Positions 15,037 to 24,900 of a stretch of DNA of 40,934 nt are shown piece by piece. The position numbers were made by a program, and so were the translations under genes. This DNA comes from JAVXAG01 sp040307645. Lineage in GTDB: Bacteria > Bacillota > Clostridia > Peptostreptococcales > Anaerovoracaceae. Positions within the stretch are counted from its first letter, which is position 1, and each line of letters starts with the position of its first letter. The stretch spans positions 1 to 40,934 of the forward strand of contig JAWRJF010000097.1 of assembly GCA_040307645.1 (NCBI GenBank). Reading direction: 5' to 3'. The notes below the pieces were generated by a model. That model worked only from the letters and a program-made list of their open reading frames with translations, ran no database searches and had not been told where the DNA came from.

Positions 15037-15912
15037 TTAATCATTAGGCCGCTTATAAAACCTGCCATTAAGCTGTTCTGTTTTCATTACGTTTATAAAA
15101 GCTTTCTGGTCAATTCTTTTTATCTCATTAATTACTTTATTTACTTCCTCGCTGGAAACTACTGAATATACCATATTTCTTTCAGTCCCTTCATAACACC
15201 CTATTCCCTTAAAAATAGTGGCATCATGATGAGTTATCTTTCTAATTCTACCATATACTGCATTAGGTTTTTCTGTAATAATCCATAAAGTATGCTTCTG
15301 ATATCTTTTATACATTGCAGATATAATCTGGGTAGTACAAAACTGAAAGATAATAGAGTATAAAGCTTTATCAAATCCGAATAGTATACCAGCCACAGTT
15401 AATATCCCAATATTACCAACTAGAATATAGTTCCATGCATCTATGCCCTTTTTTTCAGACATATATATAGAAATAAAGTCAGTTCCCCCTGCGCTTGCAC
15501 CAACATACAAACACAGACTTATTGCAAATCCATTAATTATACCACCAAATATACATATCAATAGCACATCATAAGTAATAGTAACTGCCGGCATTATATC
15601 TGTCAGTATACTGCTTAAAGCAATCACATAAAAAGAATAAAATGTAAATTTTTTCCCAATATATTTAAATCCAATATATACAGGAATAAGATTTACAGGA
15701 ATGTAAATTGCTGTATATGGAATTTCTAAATCGAAAAACGTAGAAGCAATCTGCTGTATTAATATCGTAATTCCACTAAAACCTCCGGGGAATAATCCAC
15801 CAGTCCGTACAAAACTTTTAATATTAAAAGCTATAAGAGCTGCACCGATGGATAAAAAGAGTATTCGTTTCAATTCTCTCTTTGCACCTTTTTTTTCGTT
15901 TAATACATTCAT
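15037..15912 (-). CDS. YitT-family membrane protein
   Basis: A 291-residue membrane protein of the YitT/YpjC family (DUF161) with a C-terminal DUF2179 domain. There are about six hydrophobic helices in residues 20-200, including GGLFPGGFSGITILI and GASAGGTDFISIYMSEKKG, both family landmarks with Gly-rich turns. The soluble C-terminus (about 200-285, WIITEKPNAVYGRI and YSVVSSEEVNKVINEIKRID) is the DUF2179 part, which has a ferredoxin-like fold and may bind a small ligand. Substrate or role is unknown. It follows the tRNA deacylase by about 20 bases on the same strand, so the two are likely co-transcribed. Confidence 0.88.
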   Translation of the reverse strand: MNVLNEKKGAKRELKRILFLSIGAALIAFNIKSFVRTGGLFPGGFSGITILIQQIASTFFDLEIPYTAIYIPVNLIPVYIGFKYIGKKFTFYSFYVIALSSILTDIMPAVTITYDVLLICIFGGIINGFAISLCLYVGASAGGTDFISIYMSEKKGIDAWNYILVGNIGILTVAGILFGFDKALYSIIFQFCTTQIISAMYKRYQKHTLWIITEKPNAVYGRIRKITHHDATIFKGIGCYEGTERNMVYSVVSSEEVNKVINEIKRIDQKAFINVMKTEQLNGRFYKRPND

Positions 15913-15932
15913 TGTCTAACCTTCCATCTATA

Positions 15933-16415
15933 TTAATTATCCTCTTCAGGGATTTTACACACATCTATCCAGTCTAACGCCTTAGAAAATCCAAACAATT
16001 CATCACAAGTAAGTTCAATAGCACTGTTACTGCTTCCACATGCCGGGAAGACAGTATCAAATCTTTTTAATGATTCATCACAATATATCTTTACCCTTGG
16101 ATTATTTATGCCAAATGCACAAACCCCTCCAATAGCATGGCCAGTAAAATCTATTACCTCATCAGGAGAAAGCATTTTTGCCTTAAATCCAAAATATCTT
16201 TTATATTTACCGTTATTTACCTTGGTATCCCCTGCGGTTTGTATCAAAATGCATCCATCTTCATCCTTAAAAGATAAGGTTTTACAAATTCTTGCGGGTA
16301 TTACACCTACAGCTTCTGCCGCTAGATCTACAGTCGCACTTGATACATCAAATTCCATTATCTTTGTATCAATCCCTAATTCACTAAAGTATTTTCTGAC
16401 CTTTTCTATGGACAT
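15933..16415 (-). CDS. YbaK/EbsC-family aminoacyl-tRNA deacylase
   Basis: A 160-residue trans-editing protein of the YbaK/ProX fold, which hydrolyses mischarged tRNA (for example Cys- or Ala-tRNAPro). Visible landmarks are CKTLSFKDEDG, VNNGKYKRYFGFKAKMLSPDEV and the Gly-rich TGHAIGGVCAFGI, which matches the T-G-H-x-x-G-G-V-x-P/A-F-G signature of the family. Which mischarged tRNA it edits cannot be read from sequence. The ATG follows GAGG at a fair distance. It is divergent from the sodium symporter gene, with a TATAAT in the gap on its own side. Confidence 0.88.
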   Translation of the reverse strand: MSIEKVRKYFSELGIDTKIMEFDVSSATVDLAAEAVGVIPARICKTLSFKDEDGCILIQTAGDTKVNNGKYKRYFGFKAKMLSPDEVIDFTGHAIGGVCAFGINNPRVKIYCDESLKRFDTVFPACGSSNSAIELTCDELFGFSKALDWIDVCKIPEEDN

Positions 16416-16535
16416 TATTCTAACCTCATTTCTTAAAATCTTATATATGAATTATATTATAACATAAGGAATTATAGTTGTGTGTTAAGATTTTTTGTGT
16501 TTTAAAACAAATTTTTATCTAATTTTATATTTATA

Positions 16536-16564
16536 TTGACAAATTTATTGTCTCTAGCTATAAT
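16536..16564 (+). promoter_or_regulatory. Consensus promoter of the NSS transporter gene
   Basis: TTGACA (16536-16541), exactly 17 bases, TATAAT (16559-16564): a perfect housekeeping sigma promoter about 60 bases before the start. Confidence 0.88.
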
Positions 16565-16625
16565 AAGACATCGTTGAAAACGAAAAAACATTTTAGATAT
16601 TTATATTTATTGAGGAGGTAGTTCA

Positions 16626-18020
16626 ATGGAACAAAACACGAAAGGACAGTGGGGAAGCAGTTTCGGCTTTTTGATGGCTGCAGTTGGCTCCGCTGTAGGT
16701 TTAGGTAATTTATGGGGTTTCCCATATAAAATGGGAATGAATGGCGGTTTCGCATTCTTGCTATTATATTTGATTTTAGTAGTCTTCGTAGGTGTAGTTA
16801 TTACCCTGGGAGAATTATCACTAGGTCGTAAATATGGAAAAGGGGTTATTGGCGCATATGAATCCCTTAATAAAAAATACTCCTTTATCGGGTGGTTCGG
16901 ATTTATTTCACCTTTCTTAATCTTAGCATTCTATACAATGTTAGGTGGCTACTGCATAAAGTATGCTGTAGCTAATCTTGGGGATTTATTTAATGCAGGA
17001 TGGGGTGTAAATGGGGCTGATAGTGGCGAATTTTTTACTAACTTCTATACAAACCAGGCTGAAACAGTAATTTATACATTAGTATTTGTATTATTAACTG
17101 TACTTATCGTTAGAGGCGGTGTTTCCGGTGGTATTGAAAAATTCACAAAAATAGCTATGCCTGCTTTATTCGTAATGCTTGTTATAGTAATTGCTAGAAG
17201 TGTCACTTTACCAGGCGCTAGCGAAGGATTAAAATTTATGTTTAGCCCAGATTTTTCTGTTTTCGAGGGTGCTGGCTGGGTTAATGTATTAGCCGCTGCA
17301 GGTGGCCAAATGTTCTTCTCTCTTTCACTTGGTATGGGGATCATGGTTACATATGGTTCATACATGAAAAAGGAAGAAAGTCTTGAACAGAATGCAATAC
17401 TTATCCCTTTAGCTGATACGACTATCGCTGTTATGGCAGGTCTTGCAATAATGCCGGCAGTATTTGCTTCCGGTCTTGACCCTGCTGGTGGCCCAGGATT
17501 ATTATTCGTAACATTGCAATCCGTATTTGATTCAATGGGTAGTGCTGGTCCGATATTTGGATGCTTATTCTACGCTTTAGTATTTATAGCAGCTATCACC
17601 TCTTCAATCTCATTATTGGAAACAGTATGTTCCGTAGTAATGGATAAAAGAGAGGCAAAAGGTAAACCACACAATAGAAATGCAGTAACCCTAATAGTAG
17701 GTGCAATCATAGCTGTTGAAGCAGCTTTCATCTCTATTGATGGATTAGGTGCAAATGGCCTTCCACAAATATTTGGTCAAGGCTGCTGGCTTGATACCTT
17801 CGATTTGATTTCAGAAGGAATCTTAATGCCATTAGGTGCATGTTACATGGCAATCATACTGCCTAACGAATTAGTTGATAACGAAGTAACTCTTAACGGT
17901 AACAAATTCAAAACTCAAAAATTTTACGATTTCTGTATAAAGTTTGTTGCCCCAATCATGATGGTACTAGTTCTATTAGGGCAGCTAGATACCTTCTTCA
18001 GCCTAGGAATCTTCGGTTAA
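16626..18020 (+). CDS. Neurotransmitter:sodium symporter (NSS/SNF) family transporter
   Basis: A 464-residue LeuT-fold membrane transporter that probably imports an amino acid with sodium. The first helix reads FLMAAVGSAVGLGNLWGFPYK, the family signature with the unwound GLGNLW(R/G)FPY sodium- and substrate-binding segment, followed by NGGFAFLLLYL. About 11-12 membrane helices fill the length, within the usual range for bacterial members (some lack the twelfth helix). A strong GAGGAGG site precedes the ATG and a perfect promoter lies upstream, so high expression is likely. A terminator follows. The substrate is unknown; bacterial relatives move tryptophan, tyrosine, leucine or alanine. Confidence 0.93.
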   Translation: MEQNTKGQWGSSFGFLMAAVGSAVGLGNLWGFPYKMGMNGGFAFLLLYLILVVFVGVVITLGELSLGRKYGKGVIGAYESLNKKYSFIGWFGFISPFLILAFYTMLGGYCIKYAVANLGDLFNAGWGVNGADSGEFFTNFYTNQAETVIYTLVFVLLTVLIVRGGVSGGIEKFTKIAMPALFVMLVIVIARSVTLPGASEGLKFMFSPDFSVFEGAGWVNVLAAAGGQMFFSLSLGMGIMVTYGSYMKKEESLEQNAILIPLADTTIAVMAGLAIMPAVFASGLDPAGGPGLLFVTLQSVFDSMGSAGPIFGCLFYALVFIAAITSSISLLETVCSVVMDKREAKGKPHNRNAVTLIVGAIIAVEAAFISIDGLGANGLPQIFGQGCWLDTFDLISEGILMPLGACYMAIILPNELVDNEVTLNGNKFKTQKFYDFCIKFVAPIMMVLVLLGQLDTFFSLGIFG

Positions 18021-18060
18021 TTAATATTCAAACATCAATTTCATAGTAATTATAAAGATG

Positions 18061-18085
18061 AAAGACAGCGTAAGCTGTCTTTTTT
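18061..18085 (+). terminator. Terminator after the NSS transporter gene
   Basis: AAAGACAG (18061-18068), loop CGTAAG, CTGTCTTTTTT (18075-18085): a stem with a T-run 40 bases past the stop. Confidence 0.85.
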
Positions 18086-18125
18086 CATACGAACAACCCG
18101 TGCATGTTAATCTTATCTATACACC

Positions 18126-19394
18126 TTATAGTACGATCTGTAAAATAAATCTATCCTCTGTCACTAAAAATTGGCAGTTACCATTGAGTTTTTCAGTGGT
18201 GTATCTAATACTTTGTGTGCCAAAGCCATGCTCTTTTTCTTTTGATATCGGCATACCATCAACCAGTTTAGGTTTTACAGCATAAGAATTTTCCAAGGAG
18301 AACAAAATTTTCCCGTTCTTTTCCATCAGGTTTAATTCTATGAAACGCTGATTTTCATCTAAAATCAGAACTGCATTAACCGCATTTTCCAAGGCATTTG
18401 AAAGAATAGAAGTCATATCCACATCAGAAATGGGAAGTTCTTTCGGAATACATAGAGTATATTGGAAATCAATGCCTTTTTCATTTATAACATTCTCATA
18501 AGATGAAAGAATCATATTGACTATGTTGTTGCTACAATAACGTTTATTTACCGTTTTATCTGCGGTAACAATAATACTGTGAATGTACTTTTGGGCCTTT
18601 TCCAATTCACCATTTTCAATAAAATCAGAAATAGTATTCAAAAAATGGCGCATATCGTGGCGAAGTAGGGATATGGCTCTTTCACTTCGTTTTATGGTTT
18701 CAATTTCTTTGGCTGATTGTTCCTGCTTGATTTTCATAAGGCGACTACGATTTTCGATTTCTTGCTTTTCCTCATATTGCTTAAAATAGACTACACAGAA
18801 TACAAGATAGCAAATACATAAAAGAAATGGAGCAAATTCGACTACAACACGGTTACCAATATATAAAAGCTTGGTATAAACGGTGGAAGTATAATCAAAA
18901 ACATAATAGAAAACGGGTATGATACAAAATGAAATTAGGGACCGGGTGGGTTTTGTAAGCAGGCTTGAAACAGGTGCTGAGACAAATCTAATTATCAGTA
19001 AAAATGTTAAAATTAATGCCATACTATATGTACCATTTACTACCCAAACAGGTGCCTCAAAAGAAGCAGGAATAATGGAAACCCAGTTACATATTTGGCA
19101 ACAGAGGTAAGCAGTAGTAACAGCAATGATAGAAGGAATCAGTTTCTTATTAAAAACAATAATCATAAGCAACAAAAGGGGCATATGTGTAATTAAAGGG
19201 TAGATCATAAAAATAATCGAGCTGCTTTTTGTAAAAAACAAAAGTCCCTGCAGACCAAAAGCTAAAATGGAAAAGCCACTTAGAATCATGATATTTTTCT
19301 TTGTTACTCGAACCCCTAAAAAGGAAGCCGATACAAAAACACCAAATAAAAGTGTCAGTAAATAGCGAAAAATTTCCACAACCATATCAAGCAT
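18126..19394 (-). CDS. GHKL sensor histidine kinase (AgrC/LytS-like)
   Basis: The membrane sensor of a two-component pair. From ATG 19394 it has 423 residues: about six membrane helices (5-205), a coiled linker (207-235, KQYEEKQEIENRSRLMK), the phosphoacceptor box RHDMRHFLN with His246, and a GHKL ATPase domain with N-box SNALENAVNAV and G-box HGFGTQSI. I chose this ATG because AAGGGG lies about seven bases upstream and the frame overlaps the response-regulator stop by only eight bases; a longer frame to 19475 would overlap by 90. The signal is unknown; AgrC-type sensors often bind peptides, but no pheromone gene is seen here. Confidence 0.9.
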   Translation of the reverse strand: MLDMVVEIFRYLLTLLFGVFVSASFLGVRVTKKNIMILSGFSILAFGLQGLLFFTKSSSIIFMIYPLITHMPLLLLMIIVFNKKLIPSIIAVTTAYLCCQICNWVSIIPASFEAPVWVVNGTYSMALILTFLLIIRFVSAPVSSLLTKPTRSLISFCIIPVFYYVFDYTSTVYTKLLYIGNRVVVEFAPFLLCICYLVFCVVYFKQYEEKQEIENRSRLMKIKQEQSAKEIETIKRSERAISLLRHDMRHFLNTISDFIENGELEKAQKYIHSIIVTADKTVNKRYCSNNIVNMILSSYENVINEKGIDFQYTLCIPKELPISDVDMTSILSNALENAVNAVLILDENQRFIELNLMEKNGKILFSLENSYAVKPKLVDGMPISKEKEHGFGTQSIRYTTEKLNGNCQFLVTEDRFILQIVL

Positions 19395-20118
19395 TTTCAT
19401 CCCCTTCTTTCTTAAATATATACGCAAAATAAGCTTCTTTAAAGGTTTTACTGTATCCTCGTGCAATAGGAACACTAATGCCGGATTTTGTTTTTATTTC
19501 CAAGGAATTGAAGTGATCTACATTGGGCATATAAACTATATAACTGCGATGACATTTGAAGAAGCCTTTTTCAAGTGTCAGTGTTTCAGCATAGTTGGAA
19601 ATAGTGTCTAAAGCCTCCCTACTGCTCCCATCATTGAGATTGAACACCACTTTTTTATTCTGGGCTTCTATACATTCTATGTTATTAAGATATATCTTTT
19701 GATAGCCTAAGACTGTTCTGACAGCAATATTGTCCGGCTCTTTCCTTAATGATTGGACACAGTCATTAAGAGCATTACAAAGTTTATCGTATTTAATCGG
19801 TTTCAGCAGATATCCGGATGCCTTAACATCATAGGACTCAACAGCAAATTCTGGCGAGGATGTGAGGAAAATAATCTTAACCGCAGAATCATTTTTTCGA
19901 ATCTCTCGTGCCGTTTCCATCCCGTCTAGAATGGGCATCATAATATCCATAAGAACAATATCTATCTTTCCTATTCTGTAACGGTCAAGTAATACATCTC
20001 CGTTATCAAATGAAAAAACTGTTACAGGCAAATTCTTTTCTTGTGCCCATTTATCTATGGATTGTTTTGTTTGATTCAGACAAAGCAGATTATCATCACA
20101 AACAGCTATTTTTATCAT
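19387..20118 (-). CDS. LytTR-family response regulator
   Basis: A 243-residue two-component response regulator of the AgrA/VirR/LytR type. The receiver domain (about 1-120) has acidic pair CDD (Asp8, Asp9), phosphoacceptor Asp58 in LMDIMMP, and the conserved FLTSS and LLKPI motifs. The C-terminal LytTR DNA-binding domain (about 135-235) shows IECIEAQNKKVVFNL, FFKCHRSYIVYM and GISVPIARGY. I start at ATG 20118 since AGGAG is six bases upstream; the ATG six bases earlier abuts the ribosome binding site. It is first in an operon with the kinase and divergent from a surface-protein gene whose upstream DNA carries the likely target repeats. Confidence 0.93.
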   Translation of the reverse strand: MIKIAVCDDNLLCLNQTKQSIDKWAQEKNLPVTVFSFDNGDVLLDRYRIGKIDIVLMDIMMPILDGMETAREIRKNDSAVKIIFLTSSPEFAVESYDVKASGYLLKPIKYDKLCNALNDCVQSLRKEPDNIAVRTVLGYQKIYLNNIECIEAQNKKVVFNLNDGSSREALDTISNYAETLTLEKGFFKCHRSYIVYMPNVDHFNSLEIKTKSGISVPIARGYSKTFKEAYFAYIFKKEGDENA

Positions 20119-20191
20119 AAGCATCTCCTATATAAATTTTATCAATCATATTATATAAAACAAAACCTTTGTTTTCAATTACACAAAACTG

Positions 20192-20223
20192 CATTTCACA
20201 CCCCAAGAACGACATTTCGCACC
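20192..20223. repeat. Two 21-bp-spaced direct repeats, probable LytTR operator
   Basis: CATTTCACACC (20192-20202) and CATTTCGCACC (20213-20223) differ at one base and start exactly 21 bases apart. LytTR regulators such as AgrA, VirR and ComE bind pairs of about 9-bp direct repeats with this two-turn period. The second repeat ends just before the -35 region of the surface-protein promoter, the normal place for an activator. They may also control the regulator operon, since the gap is shared. Confidence 0.7.
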
Positions 20224-20229
20224 AATTCC

Positions 20230-20258
20230 AAATTTTTCTACATATTATAAGATATAAT
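20230..20258 (+). promoter_or_regulatory. Promoter of surface-protein gene, with weak -35
   Basis: TATAAT (20253-20258) lies 33 bases before the ATG. The expected -35 position (20230-20235) reads AAATTT, a poor match, as expected of an activator-dependent promoter. Confidence 0.55.
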
Positions 20259-20290
20259 TATGGCATTAAGTGCAAGGAGGGTAACCTGTA

Positions 20291-21868
20291 ATGAAAAAAT
20301 ATTTAGTACTAATGCTGGCGCTTGTAATGACGTTATGTCTAATACCAGCCACAGCATGGTCTGCAGAAGACACGGTCAATATCGGAGATAATACAATCAC
20401 AAGTTACAATGATCTGACACAGAAATTATCAGGAGTTTCTGATATTTCCAAAGATGGCAGCACCATCATAATTACACTAACCAAAAACATCATCGGTCGT
20501 ATCAACTTCGAAATAAACGATGCGCACATCATTTTTGATGCAAACAACAAAACAATTTCCGGCGGCGATACAAACGAACCTATCTGTCTTGAAAATTTCA
20601 ACAACTTGACAGTAGAACTTATAGGAAATGGTATTTATACCAGCGGATTTAATAACACCATATTCGTGGGTGTTAATAATAATTTGATTATTAAAAGTGC
20701 AACAATTAAAGGCGCAATATATCATGATGATTCTGTAAAAATTACACTGCAGAAGGGATATAATTATTATACTGCAAAAAACGATGGAACGGATATATTT
20801 GATAGTGAACAAATTACTGGGGAACAACTTCTGCCATACAAATCTATTTATAATCTTGTTGTCAAACAGCATAAAAACGATTATTTCACAATGTCCTATA
20901 ATTCAAATGGTGGCAGTGGAACAATGGCAGATTCCACAATCACCGTTGGCACTTCCTTTATACTCCCTGAATGTGCATTCACTCCACCAGAAGGAATGCA
21001 GTTTAAATGCTGGCAGATTGGCAGTGATACTACTTGGGAAGAACCAGCAGGTATGCCAATAACTTTCAGTGATAAGCAATTTGATGGACAAAGCATAAAA
21101 GCAGTATGGGAAAGCAAGCCCGAATATAATATTACGGTGACAAAAGGTACTGCCAACCCCGCAAAAGCAGCTGCCGGTACAGTTGTCACACTGACTGCCG
21201 ATGCATCACCATCCGGCATGGTATTTGACAAGTGGGAAGTAGCCGGCGCTACTGTTGATGATATAAATAGTTGTTCAACAACCTTTATAATGACTGAAGG
21301 CAATGTGACCGCAACAGCAACATATATAATTGTCCATCATACACATATTTTTGATCAGGAGATTGCAAAGGCTGAAGCACTGAAAGATCCAGCCAGTTGC
21401 ACCACAGATGAAGTTTACTTCAAGAGCTGCTCTTGCGGGGCTATCAGCACTATGGAAACATTTTTCAAAGCTAATACTGCTATGGGGCACGATTACACTG
21501 AAAAACTAACTGATGATGCCCATCTGAAATCTACCGCGACTAAATATCAGCAACACAACACATATTGGTATGACTGCTCTCGCTGTGCTGCTAATGCAAA
21601 GGACGATAAATCAGCTACCGACAAATGGTATGAAGACACTACAGAGGGCAGCAATCAAGTGTCTGAAGGTATGCCTAACGATACAAGCAATCCAAGCAAT
21701 CCAAGCAATCTAAGCAATTCTACTAAACAGGCAGAAGCAACTACGAATACTGACCCATCGGGAATACCTAAAACCGGTGACAACAGTAATATGTTCCTTT
21801 GGACTACACTACTTTTTTTAAGTGGCTTTGGTTTAGTTAGTATAACCCTCTTTGCTAAGAGAAGATAA
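20291..21868 (+). CDS. Secreted surface protein with InlB-type repeat and IPKTG sortase signal
   Basis: A 525-residue exported protein. It has a signal peptide (1-24, cleavage probably after TAWSA), an N-terminal region that looks like a beta-helix-type repetitive fold (about 30-190), an InlB-type beta-grasp repeat (about 200-275, FTMSYNSNGGSG to IKAVW), a Big-like divergent repeat (about 277-345, YNITVTKGTANP), and two Cys-rich segments with CSCG and CSRC. After a short repeat of Ser-Asn-Pro (NPSNPSN) comes a C-terminal IPKTG (492-496), a membrane helix and AKRR, a sortase cell-wall anchor although with Ile in place of Leu. AAGGAGG precedes the ATG. Its divergent two-component system probably controls it. 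Binding partner unknown. Confidence 0.85.
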   Translation: MKKYLVLMLALVMTLCLIPATAWSAEDTVNIGDNTITSYNDLTQKLSGVSDISKDGSTIIITLTKNIIGRINFEINDAHIIFDANNKTISGGDTNEPICLENFNNLTVELIGNGIYTSGFNNTIFVGVNNNLIIKSATIKGAIYHDDSVKITLQKGYNYYTAKNDGTDIFDSEQITGEQLLPYKSIYNLVVKQHKNDYFTMSYNSNGGSGTMADSTITVGTSFILPECAFTPPEGMQFKCWQIGSDTTWEEPAGMPITFSDKQFDGQSIKAVWESKPEYNITVTKGTANPAKAAAGTVVTLTADASPSGMVFDKWEVAGATVDDINSCSTTFIMTEGNVTATATYIIVHHTHIFDQEIAKAEALKDPASCTTDEVYFKSCSCGAISTMETFFKANTAMGHDYTEKLTDDAHLKSTATKYQQHNTYWYDCSRCAANAKDDKSATDKWYEDTTEGSNQVSEGMPNDTSNPSNPSNLSNSTKQAEATTNTDPSGIPKTGDNSNMFLWTTLLFLSGFGLVSITLFAKRR

Positions 21869-21870
21869 CA

Positions 21871-21906
21871 AAAAAGATGTCTTGTTGATTCAAGACATCT
21901 TTTTTT
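21871..21906. terminator. Bidirectional terminator between surface protein and PFOR genes
   Basis: A 14-bp perfect stem (21871-21884 with 21891-21904) flanked by A- and T-tracts serves both convergent genes. Confidence 0.92.
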
Positions 21907-21907
21907 A

Positions 21908-24900
21908 TTAATCAGTTGATAGTTTTTTATATTCATTATATTTTTCTACAGCGTTATCTTCTGTCATTTGGAAAAGTTTCTCAGCCGTTTCAGGGAATTC
22001 CTTTGCAAGCGACGAATATCTTGTCTGTTCCATTATAAAGTCCCTAAACTTCTTTTTAGGCTCACCAGAATCTAAAATAAATGGATTTCGTCCTTGTTTT
22101 TTTAGTTCAGGGTTATATCTATATAGATGCCAATAACCTGAGTCCACTGCGTCCTTTATATTCGCTTGAGATTTTCCCATTCCTTTTTTCAATCCATGAT
22201 TAATGCAAGGAGCATAAGCAATAACAAGGGATGGTCCGTTATAGTTTTCAGCTTCTGTTAATGCCTTCATCAGCTGGTTTTTATCTGCACCCATCCCAAC
22301 CTGAGCGACATATACATATCCATAAGACATAGCCATCATGCCTAAATCTTTTTTCTTTATTGATTTACCCGATGCTGCAAATTTGGCTACTGCTGCTGCA
22401 GGAGTAGCCTTTGATGCCTGTCCACCAGTATTAGAATATACTTCTGTATCGAAAACTAAAACATTGATATTCTCACCGGATGCAAGAACATGATCAAGAC
22501 CTCCATAACCAATATCGTAAGCCCATCCGTCACCACCGATAGCCCATACAGATTTTTTTACAAGGAAATCTTTTAACTTAACTATTCTATCACAAAGGCT
22601 AACTATTACCTGGTCGTTGCTCTTCATATCAGCGATAGCCTGAATTACTTTCTCACTAGCAGCCTTTGATTCTTCTCCATTATCCTTTTCAGAAAGCCAC
22701 TCTTTAAATGCGTCTTTTAAAGATTCATCAATATCTAAGGCCAATAACGCTTTCATATTGCTCTCGATTTTTTCTCTCATTTGCTTTGAGGCTAATAGCA
22801 TTCCATATCCAAACTCTGCATTATCTTCGAAAAGGGAGTTAGCCCAAGCCGGACCTCTACCATCCTCATCTTTACAATATGGCATTGAAGGTGCAGAAGC
22901 GCCCCAGATAGAAGAACAACCTGTAGCGTTGGCTATCATCATCCTGTCCCCAAACAACTGGGTTAAAACCTTCATATAAGGGGTTTCTCCACACCCCGCA
23001 CAGGCTCCGGAGAATTCAATATATGGTTTAACGAACTGGCTACCTTTTACAGTGTGTTTATCTATATTATCATTCTTTTTAGATACAGTCATAGCAAAAT
23101 CCCAGTTTTCCGCTTCACAAACCTCTTCTTGATAATTCTTCATAACCAATGCTTTTTCTTTTGCAGGACATATATCTGCGCAATTGCCACAACCCATACA
23201 GTCAAGAGCCGAAAGCTGCATTCTAAATCTTAAATTCTCTAGCCCTCTTCCTTGAGCCTTTAAAGTCTGGAAGGTTTCAGGTGCCGCTGAAGCCTCTTCT
23301 TCATTTATCAAAACAGGCCTTATAGCACTATGAGGACACACAAAAGAACACTGATTGCACTGAATACAATTTTCTTTTATCCAGTGTGGAAGATGTACTG
23401 CCACTCCTCGTTTTTCATATTGACTTGTTCCTAATGGGAAAGTTCCATCTGCCATATCTACAAATTTGCTTACCGGAAGATCGTCGCCCTCCTGTTTATT
23501 CATAGGCATTAATATTTCTTCTATGAATTTAGGGTATACAGGATTCTTTTCTTCTGGGTCTACGGCCTCTAGCCAGCTTTCAGGAATTTCTACTTTTTTA
23601 ATTGCATCAATACCCTGGTCTACAGCTTTACAGTTCATATCTACAATATGCTGACCCTTTTTCTTGTAGGTTTTTTCTATTCCTTCTTTTAGGTATTTAA
23701 CGGCATCATCAATAGGAATTACATTTGTTAGCTTAAAAAATGCTGCCTGCATTATCATATTAATTCTGCTGCCTAGACCTATTGCTTCACTTATTTTCCA
23801 AGCATTTATTGTATAGAACTGAATTTCTTTCTTTGCCAAATCTCTCTTTACCTTTGCTGGTAGATGTTGGTCCATCTCTTCTGGTGTCCAGAGACTGTTG
23901 ATTAAGAAAATACCGCCTTTATTTAGGTCTTTTAACATATCATATTGTCTAAGGTATGCCTGGTTATGGCATGCAACAAAATCTGCACGATTAATTAAAT
24001 ATGTAGATTGTATTGGGTGTTCACCAAATCTCAAATGCGAAATGGTAACTCCGCCAGACTTCTTTGAATCATATGCAAAATACCCCTGTGCATATAAGTC
24101 AGTTTTATCTCCAATAATTTTAATTGCAGTTTTATTTGCACCTACTGTCCCATCAGATCCCAGTCCCCAGAATTTACACTTTATTGTGCCCTCTGGTTCT
24201 CTAGCAACTCCTACCATGTACGGTAAGGAATGTCCTGTAACATCATCCTCTATACCTACAGTAAAATGGTTCTTTGGATGCTTGTGATACAGGTTGTCAT
24301 AGACAGCTTGTACCATCCCTGGGGTTACGTCCTTTGACCCAAGTCCATATCTTCCCCCATATACCTCTGGAGCATATTTTTCACCATAAAGCATTGTTTT
24401 AATGTCCTGGTATAGAGGCTCTCCTAATGCTCCCGGTTCTTTTGTTCTATCTAAAACAGCAATACGTTCAACTGTCTTAGGCAACACATCCATAAAGTAT
24501 TTCTTTACAAATGGCCTATATAGTCGAACTTTAATAAGTCCTACTTTGTGACCCTCTTCGATTAATTTATTCATTGATTCCTCAATTGTTTCACATGCGG
24601 AGCCCATTGCAACGATAACATTTTCTGCATCTGGAGCTCCAACATAATCAAAAGGTCTATATTTTCTTCCTGTAAGTCTGCTGATTTCGTCCATATATTC
24701 AACAACAACCTCAGGCAATTCCTCATAGTATTTATTAGAAGCCTCTCTTGCCTGAAAATAAATGTCAGGGTTTTGAGCTGTTCCTCTAATTTCAGGGTGT
24801 TCTGGGTTTAAGCCTCTATTCCTAAAGTTCTCCACGGCCTTCCAGTCAACTAGTTTCCTCAATTCATCATAGTCTATAACTTCAATTTTTTGAATTTCAT

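Noticed and set aside
20404..21936. Several minus-strand open frames within the surface-protein gene
   Set aside because: They overlap the plus-strand gene that has a ribosome binding site, signal peptide and sortase signal; they have no ribosome binding sites of their own.
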